From JAGQVA01 sp041391725 (lineage in GTDB: Bacteria; Bacteroidota; Bacteroidia; J057): a stretch of DNA of 64,000 nt. The notes beneath the pieces were generated by a model, which saw only the letters and a program-made list of their open reading frames with translations, was not told the DNA's origin and searched no databases. The stretch covers positions 1 to 64,000 of the forward strand of contig JAWKNL010000004.1 in the NCBI GenBank assembly GCA_041391725.1, in the 5' to 3' direction. Shown here in pieces: positions 1 through 8,383 of this stretch. The translations under genes were made by a program, and so were the position numbers. Numbering within the stretch: the first letter of the stretch is position 1; each line of letters begins with the position of its first letter.

Positions 1-114
1 CTGATCCAGTTTTGGCCCAAAACTACGCAGTGCTTCATGTACCTGTGCTCTTACTATCGGGGAGTCATCTTCCAGCAGTTTCAGGAGAAAGGGCAAATCT
101 TCACGACGAGGCAT
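1..114 (-). CDS. HEAT-repeat-like protein, N-terminal part only
   Basis: An open frame runs from an ATG at 114 down to the window edge and gives 38 residues without a stop. The visible peptide (MPRREDLPFLLKLLEDDSP, then an alternating Val/Arg/Ala helix and LRSFG) resembles one HEAT or armadillo helix pair, as found at the start of HEAT-repeat proteins or of SirB1/transglutaminase-like proteins. The rest lies outside the window, so the family cannot be settled. It is downstream of the large VCBS lipoprotein on the same strand, separated by about 108 AT-rich bases that probably carry its own promoter. Confidence 0.5.
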   Translation of the reverse strand, partial: MPRREDLPFLLKLLEDDSPIVRAQVHEALRSFGPKLDQ

Positions 115-222
115 ATATTTTTATTATTATAAAATTTATATACAATTTTATTTAATAAAAATAATATACAATAACCTAAATTAATTATTTTGTTACATAA
201 CTCGTTTTCTGCCGGTGCTGCC

Positions 223-3200
223 TTATAGGTGTTTTGGGGCTCTTAATCCGAATGTCTTAAGGGTTCTGTCATTTCTTCCGGCGACAATCACCCGTTCCCT
301 TCCTCCGATCAAAGGCATAACCAGACTTCGCACATCACCTCTGACAAAAAAGCCGCTTTGTGCAGGCATTACTGGGTGAAACTTTCCCCCGCCTTCACCC
401 TTAAGCCAGAGACCAAAGCCTGCATCCATGCGCCCGGTTTCTGCTCTCACCGGAAAAAAATTACCTGCCAGCAGAATATCTCTTTTCCCGTCCCCGTCAA
501 AATCTTCAGGTATTATTCCAAATATAGGTGAAACCTGCGCTTCAACCGGAAAAGGATGGAAAACAAAACTTGCTTTTCCGGTGTTTTCAAACCAGCCGCT
601 TTCAAACTCATAGGCATACAGGGTCAGCGCGCCGGCGAGCTCTGTTTCGGAAAATACATCTGCAAGCGTGGCACGGGCGTAATTGTCGTACCTGAGAAAT
701 TTTCCTTTCAAAAAAGGCAACTGCCCAATCAGTTCATCCCGGGTTGCTATCGGATAGTTTTTCCCCTGAATATAATAGCAGACGATAGGATCAGTGGTGC
801 CGTTTCCGTCAAAGTCTTTGGTAACCACAGAGGCCGGATAATTGAGTGATGCTTTCATTTGTGCATTGTTTCCCCGGTTACCTGCCAGAATATCAGAATC
901 ACCGTCTCCGTCCATATCGGCAACTTTCAACCGGTTCCACCAACCATGGCTTTTTCCCAGTCCGTAAGCGGCTGTCTGGTTGGAAAGCCCTGTGCTGGTA
1001 TGAATCCAAATCTGTACAGGCGTCCATTCCCCGGCAATAATCAGGTCAGCTTTTCCATCCTGATTTATGTCTGCCCATACGGCATCTGATATCATGCCTG
1101 CTTCTTTTAGGCCAGGGGCAAACGCGTCCGTAATATCGGTGAACTTTCCACCGTCGTTGCGAAGAATATAACTTTGGGGCGAATATGGGTATTTGCCGGG
1201 AACGACTCTCCCGCCTGTAAACAGATCTATATCTCCATCACCATCAATATCAGATGCCCGGACACAGCCTGTACTTACCCTCAGCGCCGGAAGTGCATCT
1301 CTTTTGGGGGCAAAATTTCCTTTTCCGTCGTTGATATATATCCTGTCCTGATACAAAACATCTCCTTCCGGCAATCCCGATCCTCCGCTGGCGATATACA
1401 AATCCTGGTCTCCGTCTCCGTCCAGATCAAAAAAGCATGCGTCTGTATCTTCATAATCTGCATCAGGGAGGTCTTTTCCTGCAAATTGTCCGTTTGTTTG
1501 CTGAATAAATATTTTGCCTGCCTGATCCGCTGCGCCTCCCACAAAAATATCATCCAACCCATCGGCATTTACATCCCCGATAGCCAGGCAGGGCCCCATA
1601 CGGGAGAGCATATGGGGGAGAAGTGGCTCCTGCTTAAAGTCGATGGTCGGGTCTTCTGTGTGTGTAAATTCCAGGCCGGGGATCGAGATCTCTCCAAATG
1701 GTGTCTCCGGTTTTTGTTTTTGTGACGAATAGGAATTTGCATTCTGATAGGCCAGAACCAGCGTTGTGTCGGCCTTCAGACCCGTAATATGCTGACTTTT
1801 TCCATCTGGCCATTGAAGGGTTAATTCACTGGTTTCTTCTCCTTCGGGCAAACCAAAGTGAAATACAGGTTCTACGGACGACTCGTAGCCTCTCACCGGG
1901 ATCAGTTGCTGAAATTGGGTTAAATTTCCCGACTTTAATGTTGCGGTCGCGCCAATACCCGCAGTGTTTTTCTCACTCCCCTCCAGAATAATTCTGATAA
2001 AATGCCCTTCCTTCCTGTCTCTGGTCAGGTTGCGGTAAATAAAAGCTTCCGCTGAAATATTGTTGACCACAAGGTCCAGATCGCCATCCTGATCAAGGTC
2101 GCCATAAGCTGCGCCATTGGAAAAGCTGGGCCTTTGTATTCCCCAGGCTTTGGTTCGGTTGGTGAAGGTAAAATTTCCTTCATTGGCAAAAATGTAATTG
2201 CTTGCATGGATCTGTGGGATTTCTTTGGAAATGGTTCCATCACTCAGTTCAGTACCTGCTTCCCTGGCTTTGGCAAGGGCATCGGGATAGGTGTATTTGA
2301 CAAAATCAAGATGGGTACTGGCTCTGTAATATCCATTGGTAATATGAACATCCTTGTCTCCGTCGTTGTCAAAATCTGCCAGGAGTACCGACCAACTCCA
2401 GTCCGTATTGGAGAGTCCTGCGAGCTGCCCGATTTCACTAAAGTATCCGTTTCCCAGATTCAACTGAAGGGTATTTCGCATTTGCTGATGATAAAATCCC
2501 ATTGCAACCTGTTCCTGGTATCGGTCATAATTGTCAGGGCCTTTGAGAATCTTTTGTCCGTAATTGTCCTCCGGGAGCATATCCAGCACCATCAGGTCGG
2601 GATAGCCGTCATTGTTGATATCTCCCTGGTCAGAGCCCATCGAAAAATGTGAGGTGTGCGCAAATGCGGGATCGAGGCGGTCTGTGAATGTTCCGTCTCC
2701 GTTGTTGAGGTAGAGATAATCCTGCTCGGTATAGTCATTTCCCACAAAAATATCGGGCCAGCCGTCGAGGTTGATATCGCCTGCCGTTACACTCAGCCCA
2801 AAGCCAATAGGATTGCCTTTAATGCCAGCGGCTTCGCTGACATCCACAAACTTATTTCCCTCGTTTCTGTAAAGTTTGTCTCCAAAAAAGGGATCACGCC
2901 GCGACTTTGCGGCCGCAACGGTCAGGTTAAAATCAGGGTGGAGGGCATGGTTTAATAGATACATGTCCAAATCTCCATCCCGGTCGTAATCAAAAAAGGA
3001 TGCCTGGGTGGAATATCCCGGGTCAGCCAGCCCATATTCGGCAGCCTTCTCAGTGAAAGTTCCATCTCCGTTGTTGATAAAAAGTTCGTTGGCTCTTCCG
3101 GCTTCATCGAGGTTGCCCGACCGGCAGACATATATATCCAGTGCGCCGTCACCATTGATATCGACCATGGCGACTCCGGTTTTCCAGCCGGGGCGGCTGA

Positions 3201-3579
3201 TGATACCTGCGGATTTGGTGACTTCGACAAACTGAAGATTCCCTCTGTTGAGGTACAGGCGGTTGGCGACGAGATTCGCAGTAAAAAACAGATCGGGTAG
3301 CCCGTCTCCGTTTACGTCTCCGATCGCTACACCGCCGCCGTTGTAGTAATAATCATAGGACATGATATTGAGCTGGTCGTTTTCGGGAAGAAGGTTGTTG
3401 AAGGCAACGCCCGAATGGGAAGAGGGGACAAGCTCGAATACCGGGGAATTGGGGCTGACTGCAGAGCTATTCGTTTTTGGCTCCGGCTTGTCGCAACTGG
3501 TAACAAAAACAGACAAAAACACCACAACCCATGTCCAAAACAGGGATTGGCTAAAGCGAAAGCTTACATTGGCATTCAT
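223..3579 (-). CDS. VCBS/FG-GAP repeat lipoprotein with ASPIC/UnbV domain (CRTAC1-like)
   Basis: A predicted outer-surface lipoprotein of 1118 residues. The N-terminus is a signal peptide ending in lipobox VTSC (Cys29). Residues about 80-520 hold many calcium-binding FG-GAP/VCBS motifs of the form DVNGDGLPDLFF, which fold as beta-propeller blades. About 525-610 resembles the ASPIC/UnbV module (RGYESSVEPVFHFGL, then LTLQWPDGKSQ). A second FG-GAP stretch fills about 650-1080. Such proteins are common in Bacteroidota near SusC/SusD genes and are thought to bind ligands or act at the cell surface; the exact substrate is unknown. It is a close architectural paralogue of the gene at 36000-39365 but has no SusC/D next to it. 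The upstream gene ends 54 bases away on the same strand, so co-transcription is possible. Confidence 0.85.
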   Translation of the reverse strand: MNANVSFRFSQSLFWTWVVVFLSVFVTSCDKPEPKTNSSAVSPNSPVFELVPSSHSGVAFNNLLPENDQLNIMSYDYYYNGGGVAIGDVNGDGLPDLFFTANLVANRLYLNRGNLQFVEVTKSAGIISRPGWKTGVAMVDINGDGALDIYVCRSGNLDEAGRANELFINNGDGTFTEKAAEYGLADPGYSTQASFFDYDRDGDLDMYLLNHALHPDFNLTVAAAKSRRDPFFGDKLYRNEGNKFVDVSEAAGIKGNPIGFGLSVTAGDINLDGWPDIFVGNDYTEQDYLYLNNGDGTFTDRLDPAFAHTSHFSMGSDQGDINNDGYPDLMVLDMLPEDNYGQKILKGPDNYDRYQEQVAMGFYHQQMRNTLQLNLGNGYFSEIGQLAGLSNTDWSWSVLLADFDNDGDKDVHITNGYYRASTHLDFVKYTYPDALAKAREAGTELSDGTISKEIPQIHASNYIFANEGNFTFTNRTKAWGIQRPSFSNGAAYGDLDQDGDLDLVVNNISAEAFIYRNLTRDRKEGHFIRIILEGSEKNTAGIGATATLKSGNLTQFQQLIPVRGYESSVEPVFHFGLPEGEETSELTLQWPDGKSQHITGLKADTTLVLAYQNANSYSSQKQKPETPFGEISIPGLEFTHTEDPTIDFKQEPLLPHMLSRMGPCLAIGDVNADGLDDIFVGGAADQAGKIFIQQTNGQFAGKDLPDADYEDTDACFFDLDGDGDQDLYIASGGSGLPEGDVLYQDRIYINDGKGNFAPKRDALPALRVSTGCVRASDIDGDGDIDLFTGGRVVPGKYPYSPQSYILRNDGGKFTDITDAFAPGLKEAGMISDAVWADINQDGKADLIIAGEWTPVQIWIHTSTGLSNQTAAYGLGKSHGWWNRLKVADMDGDGDSDILAGNRGNNAQMKASLNYPASVVTKDFDGNGTTDPIVCYYIQGKNYPIATRDELIGQLPFLKGKFLRYDNYARATLADVFSETELAGALTLYAYEFESGWFENTGKASFVFHPFPVEAQVSPIFGIIPEDFDGDGKRDILLAGNFFPVRAETGRMDAGFGLWLKGEGGGKFHPVMPAQSGFFVRGDVRSLVMPLIGGRERVIVAGRNDRTLKTFGLRAPKHL

Positions 3580-3633
3580 CAGGCAGGAATTTGTACTGCC
3601 AATCTACCAAATTGTTCCGTACTTTCGAATAAT

Positions 3634-4302
3634 TTACTTGCCTTTAAATTTGACTTTGTTTCCCAGAAAAGACTTTCCTTCGAGAATATCTACCAGTTGG
3701 ACGTCCAGCGTTACGGTTTTTTTGTCGCCTGAAAGCCGTGCGGCTTCATTATCCATTTTGGAGACTTTGCCCGGGAGGTGATAGATGGTCTTGTAGGATG
3801 CGCCGGACATAAACATTTTGGCCATTTCAAAATTGGAAGCAAACTCTTCGTCTTCCATAAGGTCGCCCAAGGGCGGGTTGACTCTTTCAAAAAGGCCTTT
3901 GGTATATTTGAAATTATCACCGGAGGATGAACTGAGATCCATGCCCGGGGTTACGCTGCCGCTTTGTGTGGCTCGGTTGAGCACATCAACGCTGGTAAAG
4001 TCATAAGAGATGGTAAACTTATATCCTTCGGCTTTATGGCCGACATTGCTGAGTCCTTCTACCTGGCGGAGCTGGGCAAGGGTTTCCTGAATGGTAGAGT
4101 CCATTGAACTAAACATATCGTTTTCCTCCATTTGCTCCTGACTCATCAGCCCCTGCATCATGTTCATCATTTCATTCATATCTACAGAAATGCTGTAAGA
4201 GCCTGATCCGTCTTTTTTCAGGAATATTTCCTCCACGATATTGAGGCAGCTTGTGCAGGCAAAAGCGAGGAAAAGAGTCGAAAGAATCGCGATTTTTTTC
4301 AT
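3634..4302 (-). CDS. Hypothetical lipoprotein, 222 aa
   Basis: I do not recognise a named family. The N-terminus is a typical lipoprotein signal with lipobox CTSC (Cys19), so the protein should be exported and lipidated. The mature part has a beta-like stretch (LKKDGSGSYSISVDM), then a Met/Glu-rich helix (MNEMMNMMQGLMSQEQMEE) and a mixed region ending in Lys-rich FLGNKVKFKGK. The overall look, with conserved-looking 'KDGSGSYSISVD' near the start, fits uncharacterised Bacteroidota lipoproteins. It lies 54 bases upstream of the VCBS lipoprotein on the same strand. The ATG at 4302 starts directly at a good signal peptide, so the start is probably right. Confidence 0.7.
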   Translation of the reverse strand: MKKIAILSTLFLAFACTSCLNIVEEIFLKKDGSGSYSISVDMNEMMNMMQGLMSQEQMEENDMFSSMDSTIQETLAQLRQVEGLSNVGHKAEGYKFTISYDFTSVDVLNRATQSGSVTPGMDLSSSSGDNFKYTKGLFERVNPPLGDLMEDEEFASNFEMAKMFMSGASYKTIYHLPGKVSKMDNEAARLSGDKKTVTLDVQLVDILEGKSFLGNKVKFKGK

Positions 4303-4366
4303 GACTAATCAATTGTTGGTGCGAAGATAGCAGATTCCCTGAGAAAATATTCCGGCCTGTAAGGAA

Positions 4367-5380
4367 TTATCGTATAGACTGGTGCAATTCTCCCAGCCTT
4401 TCAAAAATCTGGTTGAAAAACTTGTTTCTTACCCGCTCACCGACTTTGCTGATCAGTTCTGATTTGCGTGTCTGGTTTTCAAGGCCGGTTCCCAGCTTTT
4501 GCGCAAAGCCCTGATGCGTGGTGTGAAGGTATTCGGTATTGGTGAAAATCACATACCCTTCCCATCGGTTTTCATAACGAACGGCGATGTGGTTGTCGTT
4601 CATTACCAGGTCGTTGTAATAAAGCTGGAAATTTTCAACGCGGCTTGCCGGCGGATGATCAATAATGTATTTGTACCCCAGTTCTGCCTCACGCTTCAGG
4701 TGGTGAAAATATTCTTCTACCTTGTTACAAAGGATAATGGCATCTTCTTTTGACTGAAACATCCCGGCTTCAAGATAATATCCGATCTGCTTGATAAAAG
4801 AGGCAACGGTCTCTGTATTCCAGATTTCGATCGAAGGGATCAGGCTGTACTTTTCGGCGATCAGCCGGCAAAGGCTGATACATCTTTTCTCTACTTCGCT
4901 CTGAACTTCAAGCGAGAACAGAGAGTTGTCGAGCGTATGGTCTGAAAAAATAGTTTTTCGCCAGAAAAACATCTTAAAAAGTGCGATTTCCGGAATCTGG
5001 AAAAGGTGGAATACCGGTATATCCTTGACCGAATAGTAGGCTATCTGCGGTTTTCTCCGGTGAATATCTGAAACAACGCCCAGCAGGTTACGGAGATAAA
5101 CCTCCGGATCAAGCCCGGACTCTATCATCCCCGATTGGTGAAAAACCACGTTGCTCCCTTTCGAACTTTGCGATAGCTCGTCCAACGAAATGCTGAATGT
5201 CTCACTCAGAGAGACGATTTCATCGATTTTTAGTGGCGTTTCACCTCTGATTCTGCGATAAGCGCCGTCAATACCAATACCCAGAATATCGGCAACAATA
5301 TTGGGAAATGATTCGTGGGAGGGAATTTTTTCCTTGATTTTCTCAAAGAGGAGATCCTGAAAGCTATTGGATGTGACCAT
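4367..5380 (-). CDS. Helix-turn-helix (BetR-like) transcriptional regulator
   Basis: 337 residues with no signal peptide. Residues about 20-70 read as an XRE/BetR-type helix-turn-helix (ILGIGIDGAYRRIRGETPL, then EIVSLSETFSISLDEL). The remaining 260 residues are helical with no enzyme motif, which matches a common Bacteroidota family of one-HTH regulators with a long helical sensor-like C-terminal part. It is expected to be a cytoplasmic DNA-binding protein; its ligand and targets are not visible. It is divergently placed to the PDZ-protein gene at 5523, leaving about 140 bases between them for two promoters, so that gene is one candidate target. Nothing looks truncated. Confidence 0.7.
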   Translation of the reverse strand: MVTSNSFQDLLFEKIKEKIPSHESFPNIVADILGIGIDGAYRRIRGETPLKIDEIVSLSETFSISLDELSQSSKGSNVVFHQSGMIESGLDPEVYLRNLLGVVSDIHRRKPQIAYYSVKDIPVFHLFQIPEIALFKMFFWRKTIFSDHTLDNSLFSLEVQSEVEKRCISLCRLIAEKYSLIPSIEIWNTETVASFIKQIGYYLEAGMFQSKEDAIILCNKVEEYFHHLKREAELGYKYIIDHPPASRVENFQLYYNDLVMNDNHIAVRYENRWEGYVIFTNTEYLHTTHQGFAQKLGTGLENQTRKSELISKVGERVRNKFFNQIFERLGELHQSIR

Positions 5381-5522
5381 GAAGATGTTCTTATAAAAGG
5401 CAAAAAGTAATAATTTTTTTTATTTAAATGTTCACTCAATGCAGCTTTTTCCCTGATTGCTTGTCTTTAGTGATGGAGTATTATTATGATCTGATTTTGG
5501 TACCAAAACGATGAATCATCTT

Positions 5523-6224
5523 ATGAAAAATTTTGCTTTACTTTTTCTGTTTACCCTTTTTGCCGGTCAGATTCTGGCTCAGGATTCCCCCAAAACTGTT
5601 ATCATCCGTATCAATGGCGATGTGAACGGGAAGGAAATTAAAATCGATACAACGCTCTCTACAGGAGATGAAGTAAACATTATTCTGAATAAACTGGGCG
5701 TCAATGATTCGTTTACAGGGAAATCGGTAGAAAAAACCATCATTATCCGCGACGGAAAGCAAGAAGGCGAGGACCATGAAATCCGCTGGTTTTCCAATGA
5801 AAATTTCTCAGACTCGATGGTTTTCAACAACGGGGATTTTAAAATGGTTTTTTCACCCGACAGCGGCAACAGATTTACTTTCATCGACGGCGAAAAAATG
5901 GCCGAAGGTATCAAGGAAGGTTTCAATTTCAACTGGAACTCAGAGGAGGACAGCGATCGCAGCCGGGCATTTATGGGAATTTCGATGTCCAATGACGAAA
6001 GCGGGGGTGTGCGTATTACGGGCATTACCCGGGATAGCGGTGCCGAAAAAGCCGGACTACGCTCAGGAGACATTATCATCATGGTAGGAAAAGAGCGTAT
6101 CGGAAATGATAAACAACTATCGGCCATCATTCGCAGTTATGATCCCGGTGATAAACTCGATGTAACCTATATCCGCGGAGGCAAAAAACAAAAGACAACG
6201 GTAAAGCTCGGAAAACGAGACTGA
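5523..6224 (+). CDS. Secreted PDZ-domain protein
   Basis: An exported protein of about 233 residues. I prefer the ATG at 5523 (MKNFALLFLFTLFAG) over the in-frame ATG at 5511, because it begins directly at the signal peptide, which ends near QILAQ. The middle is beta-rich and unassigned. The last 90 residues form a PDZ domain: the carboxylate-binding loop region (AFMGISM), then the classic SGAEKAGLRSGDIIIMVG and the DVTYIRGGK strand. No trypsin-like protease domain is present, so this is not DegP/HtrA; it may be an adaptor that binds C-terminal peptides in the periplasm. It stands alone on the plus strand between the divergent HTH regulator and the next secreted protein. Confidence 0.75.
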   Translation: MKNFALLFLFTLFAGQILAQDSPKTVIIRINGDVNGKEIKIDTTLSTGDEVNIILNKLGVNDSFTGKSVEKTIIIRDGKQEGEDHEIRWFSNENFSDSMVFNNGDFKMVFSPDSGNRFTFIDGEKMAEGIKEGFNFNWNSEEDSDRSRAFMGISMSNDESGGVRITGITRDSGAEKAGLRSGDIIIMVGKERIGNDKQLSAIIRSYDPGDKLDVTYIRGGKKQKTTVKLGKRD

Positions 6225-6270
6225 CCTTACGCTGGTTTCAGTGAGATTTTTTTTTTTTAGGGTTACCTGA

Positions 6271-6300
6271 TTTGCAAATGGTAATTTTCTTGTAACTTCA
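6271..6300 (+). promoter_or_regulatory. Possible Bacteroidota-type promoter
   Basis: TTTG at 6271 is followed 18 bases later by TAACTTCA, a partial match to the Bacteroidota -33 TTTG / -7 TANNTTTG pattern. It sits about 60 bases before the ATG at 6363, a sensible leader length. The -7 match is imperfect. Confidence 0.3.
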
Positions 6301-6362
6301 TCGTTACAAATCTGAATCTCTGTTGCTTACCCGTCTAACCCTTTAATTAATCCCATACCATT

Positions 6363-6779
6363 ATGAAATCGAGCACTTTACTGAAACTGGGTTTTCTCAC
6401 CCTGATCCTGAGCTGCCTGGTACTTACTGCTACAGCACAAAGGACTGTTACTCCCAAAGCAACGACAACCGCAAAAAAGGGGATCTCGGCTGCTGATCAA
6501 AAGGCCATCAAGGAGATTTTTAAGGGAGTTGATCCCGCCAAGTACCGGCTTCAGTTCAACAACAAAACTGAAACCGTTGGAAACCGCGCGGTTAGCATGA
6601 GTGATATCCGCCAGGTGAAAAAAATCACTAATCCTGCTGAGGCTGCCGGATGGATTGTATTTGTTGTGGAAGGTGACGATGTCGTGTATGTACTTGCCGT
6701 TGGTAGCTCCGATCTGGTAAGTGTCATAGGCAAAGAAAAAGCGCTGAAACTCAATCAGATTATGGCTAAATATCAATAG
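6363..6779 (+). CDS. Small secreted protein of unknown function
   Basis: 138 residues with a clear signal peptide (hydrophobic run FLTLILSCLVLTATAQ, probable cleavage after TAQ). A Thr/Lys/Ala-rich linker (about 28-42) follows, then a compact domain of about 90 residues with AADQKAIKEIFKGVDPAKYR and alternating beta segments (WIVFVVEGDDVVYVLAVG). I do not recognise the family. The protein should be periplasmic or surface-exposed. It has its own leader with a candidate promoter; the following gene starts about 90 bases later on the same strand and could be co-transcribed. Confidence 0.65.
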   Translation: MKSSTLLKLGFLTLILSCLVLTATAQRTVTPKATTTAKKGISAADQKAIKEIFKGVDPAKYRLQFNNKTETVGNRAVSMSDIRQVKKITNPAEAAGWIVFVVEGDDVVYVLAVGSSDLVSVIGKEKALKLNQIMAKYQ

Positions 6780-6868
6780 CCAACCGGGTAAAAAAATCTG
6801 AAAGGATGTGTGACAGAAATGTCCACATCCTTTTGTGTTTTATTTGGGTATTTGCGACTATTACATTC

Positions 6869-7381
6869 ATGAAAAAACTGGTTTATACGCTCGCCTTTAT
6901 TCATCTTACCCTTATCGGGGTAGTTATTTTTCATGGACTCGATAAGGTGGTTCATGGAGGAATAATGGAAAAACCACTTTCCTTCCTGAGCAGCCTCAAT
7001 TACTCTGTCTGGCAATACGGCTTTTTCTCTCCCGATGTCGGAAAAAGCACCGAAGTGGAAATCAATGTATATGAGGATGAGGGAAATGTAGTCCAATACT
7101 CTACGTTGGAAGACTTTGAGTTTTTTACTGCCAATAGCGAATCTGCCAACCGTTTTTATGGATTTAAGGTGCATACAGCGGCAGACAGTGTGTTTCAGGA
7201 TTTGTGTGCCCGCTCCGCTGCCGTCAGGCTGATGAATATCCATCAGCAGAGCTGGCGCATCAATTATATCATGCGCAGCATCCGCTACCCTACGATGAAA
7301 GGTTATCTCAACGGCGACACCATCTCAGTCGTTGAATTTTACAATACCGATTTCGAACTAAACCCGCCTGAAGAAGAATGA
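6869..7381 (+). CDS. Membrane-anchored partner of HTTM protein
   Basis: 170 residues from the ATG at 6869 (MKKLVYTLAFIHLTLIGVVI). The frame opens earlier, but the extra residues do not look like a natural N-terminus. One N-terminal membrane segment is followed by a soluble domain of about 140 residues facing the periplasm. No named family is recognised. Its stop codon overlaps the start of the next gene by four bases (ATGA), which indicates translational coupling with the HTTM protein at 7378. In Bacteroidota, HTTM genes are often paired with a small membrane-anchored protein of this size, so the two probably form one complex. Confidence 0.65.
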   Translation: MKKLVYTLAFIHLTLIGVVIFHGLDKVVHGGIMEKPLSFLSSLNYSVWQYGFFSPDVGKSTEVEINVYEDEGNVVQYSTLEDFEFFTANSESANRFYGFKVHTAADSVFQDLCARSAAVRLMNIHQQSWRINYIMRSIRYPTMKGYLNGDTISVVEFYNTDFELNPPEEE

Positions 7382-8313
7382 TTACTTATCAGCAATTCAG
7401 AGAAAAAGCTGTTACCTTTTTCAGCGAACCTCACGATCCCGCCCCGCTGGGGATATTCCGAATCCTGATCTCCGGTTTTGCCATTGTACAGGCTGCCTTC
7501 TGGTATCCTGACTGGTTGGCGTTTTTTGGGCAGACTGGCTGGATCCAGTGGGAAATTTCCCATGCGCTCAATCAGGACTGGAACCTCCATCTGTCAGTGA
7601 TTTACAACTGGATCAGTTTTACCGGTATCACTCCCGACCAACTGGTCAAAGGTTTTTTCTGGTTTTATATTATCGCAGCGACCGGTCTGCTGGCAGGCTG
7701 GCTTACCCGGGTATTTGCCATTATTACCTGGCTTTGCCACTTTATCATGATGAGTACCAGCCCTACCTTTATGTACGGGGTGGATATTTTCCTGCAGATT
7801 GCGCTTTTTTACGTGATGGTCATGCCGGTCGCAAAAGCGTTTTCGCTCGATCTGCGGCAGGGCAGGGTTTCGGGCGAACCCACCTGGGGTGTCACCCTCT
7901 CTCTCAGGGTTTTGCAGATTCATATGTGTATGGCGTATCTCTCGGCCGGCTATGAAAAAATGCTGGCCGTAGAATGGTGGGACGGAAATGTCCTCTGGCG
8001 CTCGCTGGTTCAGCCCGACTTCCGGCAGTTTGACCTCACCTGGCTTGCGCGTTATCCGTGGATAGCGATGAGCCTTAGCTGGTTTACCATGATTGTGGAA
8101 ACGTTTTACTTCGTCGGAATGTGGGTACCCCGGCTTCGGGTTTTCTGGCTCGCAGGCATTATTTCGCTGCATCTGGGCATCGGATTATTCCTCGGACTCA
8201 AATTTTTTGGGTTAATTATGATTCTGATGTCTGTTTCCGCTTTTGGCTACGATGCCTGGCGGGATATAAAGCGACAAAAGTCATTGAATAAGAATCTCAT
8301 CTCCGGTTCATAA
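7378..8313 (+). CDS. HTTM-domain (gamma-carboxylase-like) membrane protein
   Basis: 311 residues with several membrane segments. It starts DPAPLGIFRILISGFAIVQA and continues with WLAFFGQTGWIQW, ending near the third-quarter segment LQIHMCMAYLSAGYEKMLA followed by WWDGNVLW. This pattern (PLGIFRI near the start; Y-x-SAGYEK-L...W-G) is the HTTM, or 'horizontally transferred transmembrane', domain related to vitamin K-dependent gamma-carboxylase. Family members are integral membrane proteins whose bacterial substrate is unknown. It is translationally coupled to the upstream gene. The protein lacks the large lumenal domain of true carboxylases, so a carboxylase activity should not be assumed. Confidence 0.75.
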   Translation: MITYQQFREKAVTFFSEPHDPAPLGIFRILISGFAIVQAAFWYPDWLAFFGQTGWIQWEISHALNQDWNLHLSVIYNWISFTGITPDQLVKGFFWFYIIAATGLLAGWLTRVFAIITWLCHFIMMSTSPTFMYGVDIFLQIALFYVMVMPVAKAFSLDLRQGRVSGEPTWGVTLSLRVLQIHMCMAYLSAGYEKMLAVEWWDGNVLWRSLVQPDFRQFDLTWLARYPWIAMSLSWFTMIVETFYFVGMWVPRLRVFWLAGIISLHLGIGLFLGLKFFGLIMILMSVSAFGYDAWRDIKRQKSLNKNLISGS

Positions 8314-8329
8314 TCCCATATTATTTATT

Positions 8330-8337
8330 TAGTTTTG
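8330..8337 (+). promoter_or_regulatory. Candidate -7 element of icd promoter
   Basis: TAGTTTTG matches the Bacteroidota -7 consensus TANNTTTG and lies 46 bases before the icd ATG. The -33 element is not clear, so the call rests on one box and its position. Confidence 0.35.
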
Positions 8338-8383
8338 CAGCCGTATTCCAAAATACTCACCCTCCAAAATAAATATATTCAAA

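Noticed and set aside
1174..1725. Plus-strand frame of 183 codons opposite the first VCBS gene
   Set aside because: Same antisense effect of DxNxDG repeat coding; no usable start context.
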